Below are positions 34,452 through 46,220 of a stretch of 64,000 bases of DNA, in pieces. A model generated the notes under the pieces. That model had not been told where the DNA came from. It made no database searches and saw only the letters and a program-made list of their open reading frames with translations. This stretch comes from Morella rubra (lineage: Eukaryota; Streptophyta; Magnoliopsida; Fagales; Myricaceae). Numbering within the stretch: position 1 is the stretch's first letter; each line of letters opens with the position of its first letter. Location of the stretch: contig CM025852.1 of NCBI GenBank assembly GCA_003952965.2, positions 10,172,879-10,236,878 on the forward strand. Reading direction: 5' to 3'. The position numbers were made by a program, and so were the translations under genes.

Positions 34452-36059
34452 GATGATGTTGTATGCTCATCCAACGATAAACCTGGAGCAGAAGACTCCT
34501 CCGCATCGGCCTGACTGCTGGTACGCAAATGCTTGTTCATTTTCTATAATCTGCAAAAAAAAAACACCCGTTCGAACGGTTAGAACTACGTCCGAACAAC
34601 AACATAAAAGGCGTCCGAACGGTATAATAAAAAAAGAAAATGCAAATTAAATATAAAAATGCGTTCAGACAGGTAAACTAACTTCCGGACATATTTGACA
34701 CAGCATCCAAACAAGGAAAAATGACAACGTTTCATGTTTGTATAATAATTCATCCGTCCGGACACTTTTGGATATCCGTCCGAACTAAACACAAATAGTA
34801 AAATTTTATAACTTTTAATATAAAACAATCCGGACGTATTTCATGTAACGTCCGTACACAAACTAAACGACGAGTTTTTTTCTTTTAATACTAAAAGAAT
34901 TTCGAACGAATTATTTAGACGTTCGGGATAAATGACGAAGACGAAGACCGAGTTAACTCAGCCATGGCAGCATCTCAAAACCTCCCACACACTACCCAAA
35001 ACACCACCAAATCACAAACAAATACACTTAACACAATCCTAACACTGAACACAATCAATTTCTACGTAAAAATCAATCAAAAAACACAATGTAGTATACA
35101 AAAAATAGAATTGAAATCCTATATATAAAACTGTAAAAAAAAAATTTTTAAAGCAAAAAATCATGTTAAAAATCAACAAAACATACCTGGATATGATTAG
35201 AATGCGAAGATTTGACAAAGAATCAACTGAGAGTCGAGAGAGATTAGATGATAAAACGTTCAGGTTTAATGAAAATGTCAAACTGTTCGCATTTTTCATA
35301 ATCCGTCGAACCCGTCCGGATAGCTCATAGACGTCCGGACGCTTATCGCACACGTGGCCCAATGAGAGTCCTCCACATTAAATGCCAAAATTTAAACCAT
35401 TTAAAACGGTTCGAAAAAGTAATTACGTCCGGACGGTTATGGAAAGTCCGAACGATTTTTACCTGGCTTCACGTGACGTGGAAGCACACGTATGGCTGAA
35501 TAAACGTCAAACAACGTCCGGACGTTATAATAGGGTCAAACGGGTACAGCTGTTTTCAACCGTCGTGTAACGTAAACACGTGTAAGCCATGCGACGGTTG
35601 CAACATTCGTCCGGACGCTTAATGTGCCCGTTCGAACATGTCGTAATATCAAACGCGTCCGGACACTATTTTTATACGTTCGAACTCTTACCTTTTAAAC
35701 ACGTCACTGTTCTACCAGAGGTGGGTCCAGGACGTATATTTTTACCATTCGGACGCATGGCCACATTTTTTTTTCTCTTTTCAATAAATTTAATTTATTT
35801 AAATCATTTCACTAACACAATATAATTATAACTAATCAACTATTTAAATTAAAATTATTATTACAACTAATCACCTATTTAATTGTATTAATTCCGTTAA
35901 CATAGCACTCGTACTAGTAACTCTTTTAATTATACTAATCGTCCGTTTAAATTTTAATAAATTTAAACTAATAAAAAAACGTAATTAATATGGAATATCA
36001 AACATAATTTAAATACCGAACGAAAAACACAATCATAATGTTTAGTACAAGTCGAAGAC

Positions 36060-36480
36060 GATCCTTCTAAGGATAAATTAATAATAGCGATAAAACATAA
36101 ACATGAAACTACTCCGAATCACGAGATGGCTCATCCAGATCTTGTCCGAGGGCGTCACGAACATGCGCCAAATGCTCCTCTATATTATCTACAGTTTGAT
36201 GAGTGTCTGGAGCTATATCGGAACGGTGTGGACAGACTTGGACAACTGGGACAATTGTTCTCTCACAGCGAACAGTTCCCTTTCCATAATATTCATCTCC
36301 TCCGTCAGAGCCCTATCCGTTAGAGCAAATTTATTTTCCAAACCGATCAAGCGGCATTGGAGCTCCATGCACAACGAATGTGTCAGCTCCACTATTGCCG
36401 AATACTCCCCCTCAGCTCCATTAAAAAAGCGTTCACCCAAGCTGGTCGCTGAGTCTGTCCCCCAACATTAGTGATACTTC
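36060..36480 (-). pseudogene. Partial second copy of the coiled-coil end of the CACTA third gene
   Basis: Minus-strand frame 36440-36213 ('ELQCRLIGLENKFALTDRAL', 'MERELFAVREQLSQL') resembles in layout and heptad pattern the tail at 33606-33340. It has no upstream domain. Likely an internal duplication or a second captured piece. Confidence 0.45.
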
Positions 36481-37618
36481 TCTCGAGTGGTCCATGGTCA
36501 ACCTAGCAAAAACCGTCCGAACATAAGCACAAACCGTTCGCACGCAGTTCAAACGGCAACGTTTATTTTTATATGCGTCCGAACTCTTAAAATTAACCGT
36601 CTGAACTAAACGTGTAACGTCCGGACGAAATGTATAGCATCCGAACGCAATATACCACAGTCCGAACGGTAATTCGACGAACACAAAACAAACACCACTA
36701 TAGATGAACAAAGAACTCACAAAAATTTCAGAAGTATTCAATTGAAATGCATGAAATTGAAAACAAACTCACAAAGAAGGTCTTACCTGAAAGTTGTTCG
36801 AGAGATCTCGAACGGATAGTGAAAACTTTGAGAGAAAAGTTTGAGAGAATAGAGTGAAAGTGTGATTTTGGCTAAATCTGGCCTATTTAATTTGTCAAGA
36901 ATGAGTCCGAACGGTAATATTGGGGTTCGGACTCCTATCAGGGGTTAGATTCACGCGTGGTCCAATCAAATTCAACGTCATTAAATATGACCGATTCGAG
37001 AAGCTGCTTAGAACTAAACCCGTCCGGACTGTATATATTGGTCCGGACGGTTTCCAGTGGAAGTTTTGCAACGTGGAAGCACACGACTCGCGGAAATAGA
37101 ATTCATATGCGTGTAGACAGTTTTTGTTTCGTCCAGACGTATGTATTTTTTCACGTGCGAATGCTATAGTGGAGGTCCGGACGTGATTGAGCGTTCGCGA
37201 CGATTTTCAATTTGTCACTATATGCTGACGATTATTATTCGTCACGTGATATCGTTCGGACGTTGTATATGTTACGTCCGGACGTTATTGTAAAGCAATT
37301 ATGATGATTTTGAACGTCACTCGGTTACGTCGATTTGAATTCGTCACCCAGCAAAGTGTCCGAACGTGTTGATCGTGAGTCCGGACGGTATTTTGTATTT
37401 TGTGACTATTTTAATCGTCACTCATGCGCGATGTGGGTATGTTGTCACACGCGATATACGTCCAAACGGGTTTAGAACCTGTCTGGACGGTTTTGGTGTT
37501 CATGGATGACTTTGGGTGACGAAATTAATGTTTTGTCATGGAAAGGTCACTTTAGGTGACAAAATTTGGTTTGACACCCAAAACTTTGTCACCTAAAGCT
37601 ATAATTCTTGTAGTGGGA

Positions 37619-38367
37619 TATTGTCACTTTTAACATTTACTAGATGTTGAAAATCTCCACCTTTTTAGAGTGTACGAACAAGTAATAAAGATGACATAAT
37701 AAGATTGGTGAATTTGGAAATAAGAAATAAGATTAATCGAAAAAAAATGCAATACTTAATGATGGCAAGGTTATGTTACCGATATATAACTCCAATAGGT
37801 TGATTTGATAGTCAAAATTTGGGTTTTTGTGATTTGTTCCCTTTAAAGTCTCAGGTTGATCAAAATCTTATAGGTGCTACCAATTATTTTTTGAGGTCAC
37901 TCTAGAGCCTTAAACCTCGTAATTGTTGGGTTACTAAAAAAACGAATAAAAACAGAGGGTACTTATTGCATACATGAATTGGCGATTTACTGTCTCTAGA
38001 CTATAAAGAAGCAAAATTGTATCTATAACACGTTTTTATTTTTCTATTTTGGATGAAGAAGGGAATCGTTTTACTTATGAAAAAGATATTCATTACTTAA
38101 AACAATACCTTATTATAAGAAAATTATGTATACTGATCTTACCTTAAAAACTTATAAATCTCTGCAACAAATTCAATAGCAAAGCAAAATAAAACGAAGA
38201 AGGAAATTTAGAATTGTCTTAAATATCTCCAACTGCTTGTAAGTAATGATTTTCCATTCTCTTCCAAGATCGTCTAAGTGTTTTCCTTTGAAATCACGAG
38301 TGTAGAGCAGAGAGAAAGAACAAAACAAATGTGAGAAATTGATTGGTTGAAGGGTCCCAAGTGAGGA
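37619..38367. other. AT-rich intergenic, original downstream DNA of the DREB1-like gene
   Basis: Before the CACTA insertion this sequence followed 28340 directly. It contains no recognisable gene. Confidence 0.55.
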
Positions 38368-38372
38368 TAGAT

Positions 38373-39482
38373 TGAAAAACCTAGTTTAGACCCTAACTTC
38401 ACCTAGAGGGGGGGGTGAATAGATGAAATCTAAAGAATACTTAATCAATACCAATATTTAAACAAGTTTTAATATCGATCAGTCTAGATATATTAATCAA
38501 ACCACACAACCATCAAAGCAATAAATCAACTTGTAAGAAAATCAAACAAACACATAAGAAGACAAGAGATATAACGACGAAGTGGAAAACCTTTGAAAAA
38601 CCATTCAAAGGAAAAACCACTCCAGGCAAGTAGTCTCTCAAAATCCACTAAGAAGAAATCCTTACAACAGTGATTCAGACACGGCAACCCCAGTTGCTTG
38701 ACTCTGACAACCCTGATGTAATAATTTAAGCACCCCTGTTCAAACCCGCTTCAAGCAACATTCACCACAACACCTTAAGGTTCTTCTTGAAGATCTCCAC
38801 AAACACCTTTGTTCTTCAGCACGCCTTCAACACTATGAAGGAAACAAAGCAATATGATAGAAGAATAGAGAAAAGCTCATCAATCTTGAAGCACAAATTT
38901 TCTATGGTTTTTCTCTCAAGGAATGAGGCACAAATATTCTCAAAGGAAGTCTCAATAGGGTTCTGGACGACCTCCCATGAAACCTTGTAGGGTTTTCCAA
39001 AGTTTCAAAAGGAAAGTCCAAACATTTAGTGATTTTTAAAATTCACTGGAAGTCCCTCGAGCGAGAGTCGAGTGCTTGTCAAACGCTATGTTTCTGTCTA
39101 AAATTATAATTGGACGCTTGAGTGCTCTCAATAGGGTTCTGGACGACCTCCCATGAAACCTTGTAGGGTTTTCCAAAGGAAAGTCCAAACATTTAATGAT
39201 TTTTAAAATTCACCGGAAGTCGCTCAAGCGAGAGTCGAGTGCTTGTCAAACTCTATGTTTCTATCTAAAATTATAATTGGACGCTTGAGTGCTTTTTGAA
39301 CGCTGGTTGAACCTGATGACTCTGTCTAAATTTTTCCAAGGGCGCTCGAGCGTGGGTCGAATGTGAGAAGAATTTCGACAGACTATCAACTCTAACTCTT
39401 AAACAAATGTGGGGACCAAAATTAAAACTCGATCACGACATATTTTGACACGGAATGATGCCAACACAAAAATACCCTAACA
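38373..39482 (-). mobile_element. Solo LTR, copia-like
   Basis: Minus-strand start TGTTAGGGTATTTTTGTGTT and end 'ggtttttca'. Perfect 5-bp duplication TAGAT at 38368-38372 and 39483-39487. 'ctattcacccccccc' lies near the 3' end. 1,110 bp; longer than its relative at 21801-22686 partly because of a 176-bp tandem duplication inside. Confidence 0.88.
38951..39293 (+). repeat. 176-bp tandem duplication inside the solo LTR
   Basis: Both units start 'ctcaatagggttctggacga' (38951 and 39127) and end near 'ggacgcttgagtgct'. The second unit lacks about 10 bp ('gtttcaaaag'). Confidence 0.92.
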
Positions 39483-39903
39483 TAGATGAATACCAAATAT
39501 CTTGACTTCTATATAAAAGATGTTTAGGAATCCTTTGAGGCCTGTTCTAAGAAAGGTCAATGTCTTGCTTATGGATTTTTTTTTTTTAAAGCATAAAACC
39601 CTTGGTTTAAAAAAAAATTCAAAGATTTTCTTCTTGTACATCTTAGCACACAATATTCAAAATAAATTTTTATTTATTTCATTTAATTAATTCCTCATAA
39701 ATTAATGGAGGAATTAACCATTAGAATAGATCCATTATTAAAACTTATTTACTTTCACTTGTGATTATCAGTAAATTGATTAGTTAGTAATTAAAGAAGA
39801 GAATAAAAAAACTAAATGGGAAACTAAAAAATAATGCCACTTAAATAATAATTTGTTGATGAATTTTGTAGCTGATATACTATTTTATTTTTTAGGGGAG
39901 AGG

Positions 39904-40700
39904 TAGGGCTATGCATAACCTGTGGTGGTGGCAGTTATGCCCGTGGCCACTGCCACCGCCACCGCTATGGGTGGTTGTCCAAAAATGGACACCGCCCCCG
40001 CACCTGCTAAAGGAAGAAACCGGTCTCTAACGGTGGCGATAGTGGTAGCGGTTACCATTGCCTACCCCAGAGATCATAAAAATCACAAATTCACAGCAAG
40101 ACAAATCAATAGCTAAATATCAACCAAATTGCACAAGCTTTCCAAATATCAACCAAATCGCAAATCAATAGCTAAATATCAACCGAATCGCAACAAAATC
40201 GCAAGGACATCATTTTTCCACAAACCCAGCAGACTACAATTATGCACACTCTCCATGTCCCCACATGCTATCTCCATCGTTTTTCCACAAATCCAGCAGC
40301 AAATCACAACCAAATCGCAACAAAATTGGAGGGAGGGAGAGGGAGAGAGAGAGATAGAGCTAAAAATGGCTTGTAGCTATTTCTTGCTGCAGAGGGGGGT
40401 GCGGCTAAAGGAAAGCTGCGGCAGAGAGCTGAGTGAGAGCAGTGAGAGTCTGAGAGTAATCGAGAGAACTAAAGGAGGTACGTTGGGTTTTCTTAACATA
40501 TTAAACCAAACGGCGCCGTTTTGATGTAAATAAAAAAATAAAATAAAATAAAATAAACGGTGAAGCAGTGAAACTGCTAGTGGTGAGCGGTTTCAACGCC
40601 ACCGGCAAAATCCCTGCTATCTAGAGATTTTGCTCACCCTCACCGGTGCCGTTGGGCGCTGGTGCACAGTGAACACCGCCGGTACCGGTGATCACCCCTA
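39904..40700. mobile_element. hAT-like non-autonomous element (797 bp)
   Basis: 8-bp duplications gggagagg (39896-39903) and gggagggg (40701-40708), one mismatch. Ends TAGGGCTATG and (inverted) TAGGGGTGAT, imperfect. 'ggtaccgg' and 'accgccacc' repeats near both ends and a purine-rich interior resemble the element at 13351-15220. Inside are several repeats of 'aaatatcaaccaaatcgcaa' type (40080-40330). Confidence 0.65.
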
Positions 40701-41717
40701 GGGAGGGGGGCAATAGGGTAACTTTTTTCTGAAATTTTGGAGGCCGTAGAAGGGAGGCTCTGCATGCCTCCGAACCCCACCTCCCCTACTTCTGCATACA
40801 TGCCATTAGCAACTGTTGGGATCATCATATATAAAATAGTTTGCGGTACAATTAATTTTCAATCATTTGGCTCACCTTTTCTAAATTAAGATCTCCGGCT
40901 TTGCCACTTGTGTTACTTGCTATCATAGAAGAAATTTCTAATCAAGCGCCTTGCTTTATCTTTCTGACCCCCTGCTGCTCGGCTTTGGGCCTTGGTGCTT
41001 TGGTAGACCAAATATCCATAATATTGCCTCGTTGACCTTTCTCTTGGTAATTTGGTTGTTCTGGGCACAATGTGTTTGGTTGGTGATGCCATCGGTAACT
41101 ATCGAGAGCATTATTGTAAGGTTTGCGGTACAATTTGTTTTCAATCACTTGGGATACCAATTTTTCAAATAAAAATTATTAACTCTGGGTTTAGTACCAT
41201 TTGTGTAAATTGATATCAATTTGCATTAAAGCATACGGTACTGGCCGCCAGCCTTTGATATGTAAGTCTTGTTCTTTGGCGCCATAATTTCTTGTGCCTT
41301 TGAACTATCAAAATTAATTAATTTGCATTTAATAATTAGGAGGCAAAAAAATGACAAAGTTTTTTCTTTTATAATTTTTCATACTTTCTTATGAGAAATT
41401 ACTGAATGGTATTAGAGTCTTTAGCACGTAAAGATTTGTCCAATGCAGAAAGGAAACTATTTTCCTCTTCCTACTAAGTTGATTAAATAATATTTAAGGA
41501 TTGAATCTAGTTCGGGCCTTATGATGTGGATGCCCAATATGCCACACCAAATTTCCTAGGGCCTAGAAAAATGGCCAGCCAAACCTTATGAGCCTAACCG
41601 TGCAACTAATTTTCTTCTAGTTGGAAACATTGCGTGGATCGAAATGTCAGCCACCATCATCATGCCTAGGCTCTTTTCTATATATATATAGTGATACCAT
41701 AAAGAGAATGTGATTGA

Positions 41718-41927
41718 CTAGGGTGCTGATTTTAAAAGTATAAAATAAACAAGGATGAGAAAGCTTATGATGTAAGCGAGCCATTGCAAGAAAGAGAAGC
41801 TGGTTAATCTATTAAGATCTTCTGGTGTTGTTGCCTCTTCCAAGGTAATAACTTGGTAAGGTTTCAACCAAAGAATAAAACCAGAGAGAGAGGAGAGGAG
41901 CAGAGATGAAGCAACAGATATAAACAT
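41718..41927 (-). CDS. Small hydrophobic protein, unrecognised
   Basis: 69 codons from ATG to stop on the minus strand. Two hydrophobic stretches, roughly residues 1-20 and 45-66, separated by a polar part ('TLEEATTPEDLNRL'), suggest a hairpin membrane protein. It lies inside the copy-1-only insert and has no counterpart in copy 2. No known family recognised; could be a chance frame or a C-terminal exon. Confidence 0.25.
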   Translation of the reverse strand: MFISVASSLLLSSLSGFILWLKPYQVITLEEATTPEDLNRLTSFSFLQWLAYIISFLILVYFILLKSAP

Positions 41928-42339
41928 AATTGCTGAAATTAATTAAAATAATTACTTTGCAAGAATTTAAAACCAGCCATGTAGCCGGTAATGCATGTTT
42001 GCATAAATTTAGAACCGTCTAATCTGGAGGTATATATGATTGCAGAAATTTAAAATGATGGTAGAAATGTAGAACCGTCCAATCTGGTGGTATGCATGCT
42101 ACATATAATAATGCAGTTTAAAGATAGAAATATAAGATCAAACTTCAAATTACTTCATAAGAAAGTACTTGAAATGTACTTAAAACGTTTCTAACAATGA
42201 TGGACAAAGTCGAGTACATGGTTTTCTTGAAAAACTCTTAAGGAAATGAGACTTAAAAGAAAGAAAGGGTGGGGTCGTAGCAAAGAGAGAATTTCTATCC
42301 TAGAGAGAAAATCCGCCCCTGAATGACTCTGATTTGTGG

Positions 42340-42640
42340 TTTTATAGAATTGCGGATCACTGTAGAGTCACGAGATTACCCCGTTGGTGAATAGTGGCTT
42401 GTTTGCTGCGGTTGACTTTTTTTACTATTCATCGTCGGTATTATGTCTGATGAGTTTGTCTTGACTTGTCGATGGTGACTTGTCTTCACATATTTTTGGC
42501 AGAGGTGACTTATCTTCATATGTCTTCACATAAATTTGTCGAAGATGACGTATCTTCACATAACTTTGTCGAAGATGACTTATCTTCATATGTCTTCAAA
42601 AATCATTGTCCAAATCATATGGGTCCAGATTATCTTAGAA
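42340..42640 (-). promoter_or_regulatory. Promoter-like repeat block with TGACGT motif and TATA
   Basis: Between 42466 and 42610 about four units of 'gaagatga(c)(g/t)tatcttca' type recur at ~30-bp spacing, one containing TGACGT (42546-42551), the as-1-type bZIP site. On the minus strand they are followed about 120 bp later by CTATAAAA (42347-42340). Tandem as-1-like sites ahead of a TATA box are typical of pararetroviral promoters. Role inferred only from layout. Confidence 0.35.
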
Positions 42641-42659
42641 CAACGGATCCAAGTATTGT

Positions 42660-43640
42660 TCTAGTTTAACTTGACTGGCTGAGGATGAATGAGATGAGGC
42701 TGGAGTGTGCTCATCTTATCTGTTGATCTGGCTGACTTGAAGTTGTACTTGATTACAAAGGTCTTGAAGATCTTCCTTAATCTTGACTTGGGCCATGGCT
42801 GAAGCCACAACTGTTTGCAAATTGGCTTTATCAGCCATAAATTGGGATATCTCTCTTTTTTTTTTTTTTTTTTTTTTTGGGAGGGGGGGGGGGGGGGGGG
42901 GGGGAATTCCTCTGTGACTTGAGAGATGATACAATCAAATTTAAATTTGTCCCACCATTTCATATAAAATTTGCGGGTGCAGATATCCTGACCAATTTTG
43001 TATTTCCATTTCAAAATCCAAGGAGTTTTATATTTACATAAAAATAAGGAGATGATTGGAAATTGACTGTGATGGTGATTAACTTTGTGTCTTGTGCAAT
43101 ATACCTGCATGGCTTGCAAAAGTGGTTGCGGGAAAATGTCAAGTATGGAACCGAATATTTGCCACTAGAGATGGAACCATGAAGGCAATTGACTAGTGAA
43201 ATGATTGTTAAAATTGAAGAACCAAGAATGAATAAAAGACTCATTTTGGTAGAATAAGACTTTTGACCAAGCTTCGATATAGTCATAATCGTTAAAGGGA
43301 ATGAGATGACTAGGGAGATCTTGGAGCATCGAAGGGTGGGAACCCCATTCTGTACATGACAAAATCTTGACTATGAACAATTTGTGGAAAATGACCTTTG
43401 TTCTGAGAAGGATCAAACTTATCAAAAATATGATCAATCTTGACGGAATTAGTACTAACCAAAATAGCTTTGTAGAAGCTGCTTGACTTGGAAGGGTGAT
43501 CTGGAACAAAATGTCATTTGGGTAACAAGTAGGCTTGAATCAATTCAATGATTTGTAAGTTTTCGACCAACTCTTTATCTTGATGGCTGCCCTCAAATTT
43601 TACTATTTGGCTGCGATCGAGCGAGTAACTATGATATGGC
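42660..43640 (-). pseudogene. Viral-type polyprotein fragment (movement-protein-like), endogenous and broken
   Basis: On the minus strand, similarity to the movement-protein-bearing N-terminal polyproteins of plant pararetroviruses and related elements is spread over two or three frames: about 43640-43510 ('VKFEGSHQDKELVENLQ'), 43480-43200 ('PFNDYDYIEAWSKVLF', 'SQLPSWFHLWW'), and 43119-42910 ('WILKWKYKI', 'FYMKWWDKF'), ending in a helical stretch near 42760. Frameshifts near 43500 and 43180 and a T/G homopolymer at 42856-42904 interrupt it, so it cannot be expressed as one protein. Family assignment is from remembered motif layout and is tentative. Confidence 0.45.
42856..42904 (+). repeat. 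T23 run followed by a G-rich run with G22
   Basis: T at 42856-42878, then ggga and G at 42883-42904. It lies within the viral-like fragment and creates artefactual Lys- and Pro-rich frames on the minus strand. Confidence 0.9.
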
Positions 43641-43647
43641 TCGATGT

Positions 43648-43670
43648 AGATATATATATATATATATATA
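43648..43670 (+). repeat. AT microsatellite
   Basis: Perfect alternating AT at the right border of the copy-1-only insert. Confidence 0.95.
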
Positions 43671-43882
43671 GAAGCCCAATCGTTCTCTGCCACAAGTCAT
43701 CAGATATAGCTCCACTAAGAAAAACTAGAAACTAAAAATCATCAGAGAAGATCAAGAATCAGACACCCTAGGTTTGCAGCTTAATCCCTAAGTTCAACCC
43801 ATAAAAGGGTCAAACATAATGCATGGGTGATCTTGCCTTTCTAATGAAATTAAGTGCACTTTAAGGAAAAGAGCAGATCAAA

Positions 43883-44555
43883 CAGTGGCGGAGTTAGAAA
43901 TTAATATTTGGCAAGGCCAACATCGTATAATAATATTTTTTTATTATTTAATTTAATAGAAATATATATAATATAAAACCATGTATTAAGGTTATATTTT
44001 TAATTTAAGACATAATAATGTCATTATTAAGTTATGGACTTAGAGGTATACTTTTGTGGTAGTTATTAACAAAGATTATAAATTATAAAGAATAGTTTTC
44101 TTCTTAAAACTCAAAATTTATAACATTCAATATTTTCTTCAAGTTACATTTGTAGAGAAAATAGAAAAAACATGGATAAAAACAAGTGAGTGTTTGAAGA
44201 TTACAAGAAAAACAAGAATAAACCACACACTATCATAAGTTTTATTGTTAAATATTATATTGTCACAAGGGAAAAAAATAATCCAAAACCTTTGCATTTA
44301 AAACAAATATTACAAATTGTCAAGATTCAAACTAAATTTTAAAATTTAACAAACATGTAATTTCAAATATTTAAGGGACTTAAATATTAATTTTTGTAAA
44401 AACTATAGATATAGGACCAAATATGGGTTTAAAAATTTTTGGGGGCCAAATCTTAATTTTTTTTGTCAAAACCTTGTGAAGAAAATTACTAAAAGGACGG
44501 TGGAGGTTTACAAAATTTTGGGAGGGCCATGCATGGCCCCCTGGCTCCGCCACTG
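43883..44555. mobile_element. hAT MITE in duplication copy 1
   Basis: Perfect 11-bp terminal inverted repeat CAGTGGCGGAG. 8-bp duplications agatcaaa (43875-43882) and agatcaga (44556-44563). AT-rich, 673 bp, no coding frame. Sits at the same place as 62830-63486, so it was inserted before the segment was duplicated. Confidence 0.92.
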
Positions 44556-45167
44556 AGATCAGATATATCTTCTTCGTCCTATATATGTGTGTGTGTGTTC
44601 GTGCAACTATACGCACCTTTCTTCTGCATTAGTGCGCGTGACATAGATTGAATGCTACAAGATCCTTAGACCTCTAGCCTCTCTGTGTTTAAATTCTGCA
44701 TCGTGTCTAAGATATGGATCCCACTCTTGTTGCGATTTCAATCAAACTGAGAACCACGGGTCCACTCGATAGATAAGATTTGATCTGGAAATAAAGTGAT
44801 GCTTAGAGAGACGAAAAAAAGACATTGGTAAACTTAGATACCTTTGGTTAACTCTCAAGCTGCTTAATGCAGAACCTGCATATAAAAATGCATGAGTACT
44901 AACCCAAGGATGGCATTGAATACTCAAAATCATATAGTTAATCTCATTTGAACAGTAGCAAGCAGTTCGAAATGAATTTCAAATGCGATAAAAGAAGTTA
45001 GAACAGCATAACGCAGGCTCTTCGAATGCAGCTGGCCGTATGGGGAGCTGATGAGCATGTGAGATATATCTAATGGTAGTCCTGGGATTCAAGTAGTGTT
45101 TTTAAGTATTAATTAATTTTTTTTTCTTTTAGAAAAGAGTACCTCAGATTTTTATTAAGAACCCTCA

Positions 45168-46220
45168 CTTAGTTTTAAAATAATTAATTACAATATATAA
45201 CAACGGTAGAAATACAGTACAAATCATAGTTTTAAACGGTTCTAACTAGCAGCATAGAAATTGTCAACTTGGGGTCTGATAAGAAATCATCGATGCTAAT
45301 CTTTCAAAGTTGATGTAATTAATCTTTTCTTTTTATTTTTTTATTTTTGTAGTCATTCTTAATTCACTCATTGTGTTGAAACACCTAGGAGAAGCAAGGG
45401 ACTTGTAGAACAAAAAGGGGGGAAAAGCATGTGAGAGATGGGTATTTTGGGAAATATTTAAGTTAGTGGTATTTTATAATTTCAAATATGGGTTAAATAA
45501 GGAGTTAATGGTCAATGAAGTATTAAGATTTCTCTAGCTTAAGTTTAATTAGTACCTAGAAAATTATTCATTCATCTGGAGACTTTTGATTTTCTAGGAC
45601 TCGTACCTCTTGGAAGACTTAGGCTATCTTGGTGCAATTCATTCATGAAACTAAGTTAGAAGAATATCTTATCATGGCAATTCATTGAATAGGGTTGATC
45701 TAATTTATCGTTTTTATCTTTCTTCGTATTTTTGAATTGTATTGATCTTGTAATGCATTGATCTAATCGATTCAACCATCTTTTCCTTGTTCTTGATATT
45801 TGATTATCAATCTATTTCAATTTCAAAACCTTAATCTAAGTAAATCTCATTGATTTGTCTTGATTAAATTTCCACTCGAACTAAATCCCCTAATCTCATA
45901 AATCCTAAATTCTCAATTTAGAAATTGGTTGTGACTTCTTGTTGGAACCTGATCATTAAAGCTTGGAAAATAATTGAGATAAACCTAAGCCTGTGGGGGC
46001 TAAGACGTGACAGCAATATTGTCATGGTGTAGACTGTCGATCTGCACTCGATCGGTTGTCCTGAACCACTCTTCTTTCGATCCAAGTAGAGGAATATTGG
46101 CAGTACTGAGGAGGCCGATGGACCGATCTGGATTAATGATTGGATGCTGATCCAGTAGGCAAGGCCACATGGTATCAGAGCCATTTTGATGCTATCAGGT
46201 ATCAGAGCCATTTTAATGAC
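45168..46220. repeat. Unidentified dispersed repeat, copy I
   Basis: Starts 'tagttttaaaataattaatta' and contains the block 'gctaagacgtgacagcaata' followed by 'ggttgtcctgaacc' and 'tggcagtactga'. The same blocks recur at 47779-48400 and 50930-51480. Near the end 'ggtatcagagcc' occurs twice (46171-46182 and 46198-46209), identical to the tRNA-Met primer motif, hinting at a retroelement origin. No recognisable protein. Confidence 0.6.

Larger units (their letters stand above)
28341..37615 (-). mobile_element. 9.3-kb CACTA (En/Spm) DNA transposon
   Basis: The right end, read inverted, is CACTACAAGAATTATAGCTT, a classic CACTA terminus. The left end is a mutated form, CACCACGAAGAAAAAAGACT. The 3-bp duplication GGA is present at 28338-28340 and 37616-37618. 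Both ends continue into 'gggtgacaaa'/'tttgtcaccc' repeats and long arrays of 'tccggacg'/'cgttcgga' motifs. Genes on the minus strand are remnants of a TNPA-like protein, a TNPD C-terminus and a third plant-transposon protein; the TNPD catalytic part is missing. Inactive by itself. Confidence 0.9.
41691..43647 (-). mobile_element. Insert in TA repeats, probable endogenous pararetrovirus fragment
   Basis: Absent from the paralogous copy. Bounded by TA microsatellites at 41679-41690 and 43648-43670, while copy 2 has one uninterrupted TA/GATA tract at 62572-62608. Fossil caulimovirids are known to sit in TA dinucleotide repeats. The content (movement-protein-like frames, promoter-like repeats) fits that origin, but a retrotransposon with a viral-type movement gene is also possible. 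Confidence 0.5.
40941..45006. repeat. Segmental duplication, copy 1
   Basis: Matches 61848-64000 in the same order and orientation. Identity by eye is about 92% near the start and about 98% over the last 270 bp. Copy 1 carries an additional ~1.95 kb at 41691-43647. The match starts at 'atcaagcgcc' in both. Copy 2 runs off the window end, so the true length is unknown. I do not recognise a gene in the shared sequence; short frames such as minus-strand 41160-40942 are kept in both copies ('LYRKPYNNALDSYRWHHQPN') but I cannot place them. Confidence 0.9.

Noticed and set aside
28450..37500. Regularly spaced palindromic repeats that might suggest a CRISPR-like array
   Set aside because: Spacing is irregular, the motifs occur in both orientations, and they sit at the ends of a CACTA transposon in a plant genome.
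42716..42934. Frame with poly-Pro and poly-Lys
   Set aside because: Created by the G and T homopolymers at 42856-42904.
44742..44933. Minus-strand frame with 'SALSSLRVN' after an intron-like acceptor, also at 63736-63927, considered as an LRR receptor kinase (SERK) exon
   Set aside because: Only about nine residues resemble the N-terminus of such proteins; the following residues do not fit and a stop follows.
46170..46209. Two 'ggtatcagagcc' motifs considered as a tRNA gene
   Set aside because: Only the 3' end of a tRNA-Met complement is present; this is a retroelement primer motif, not a tRNA gene.
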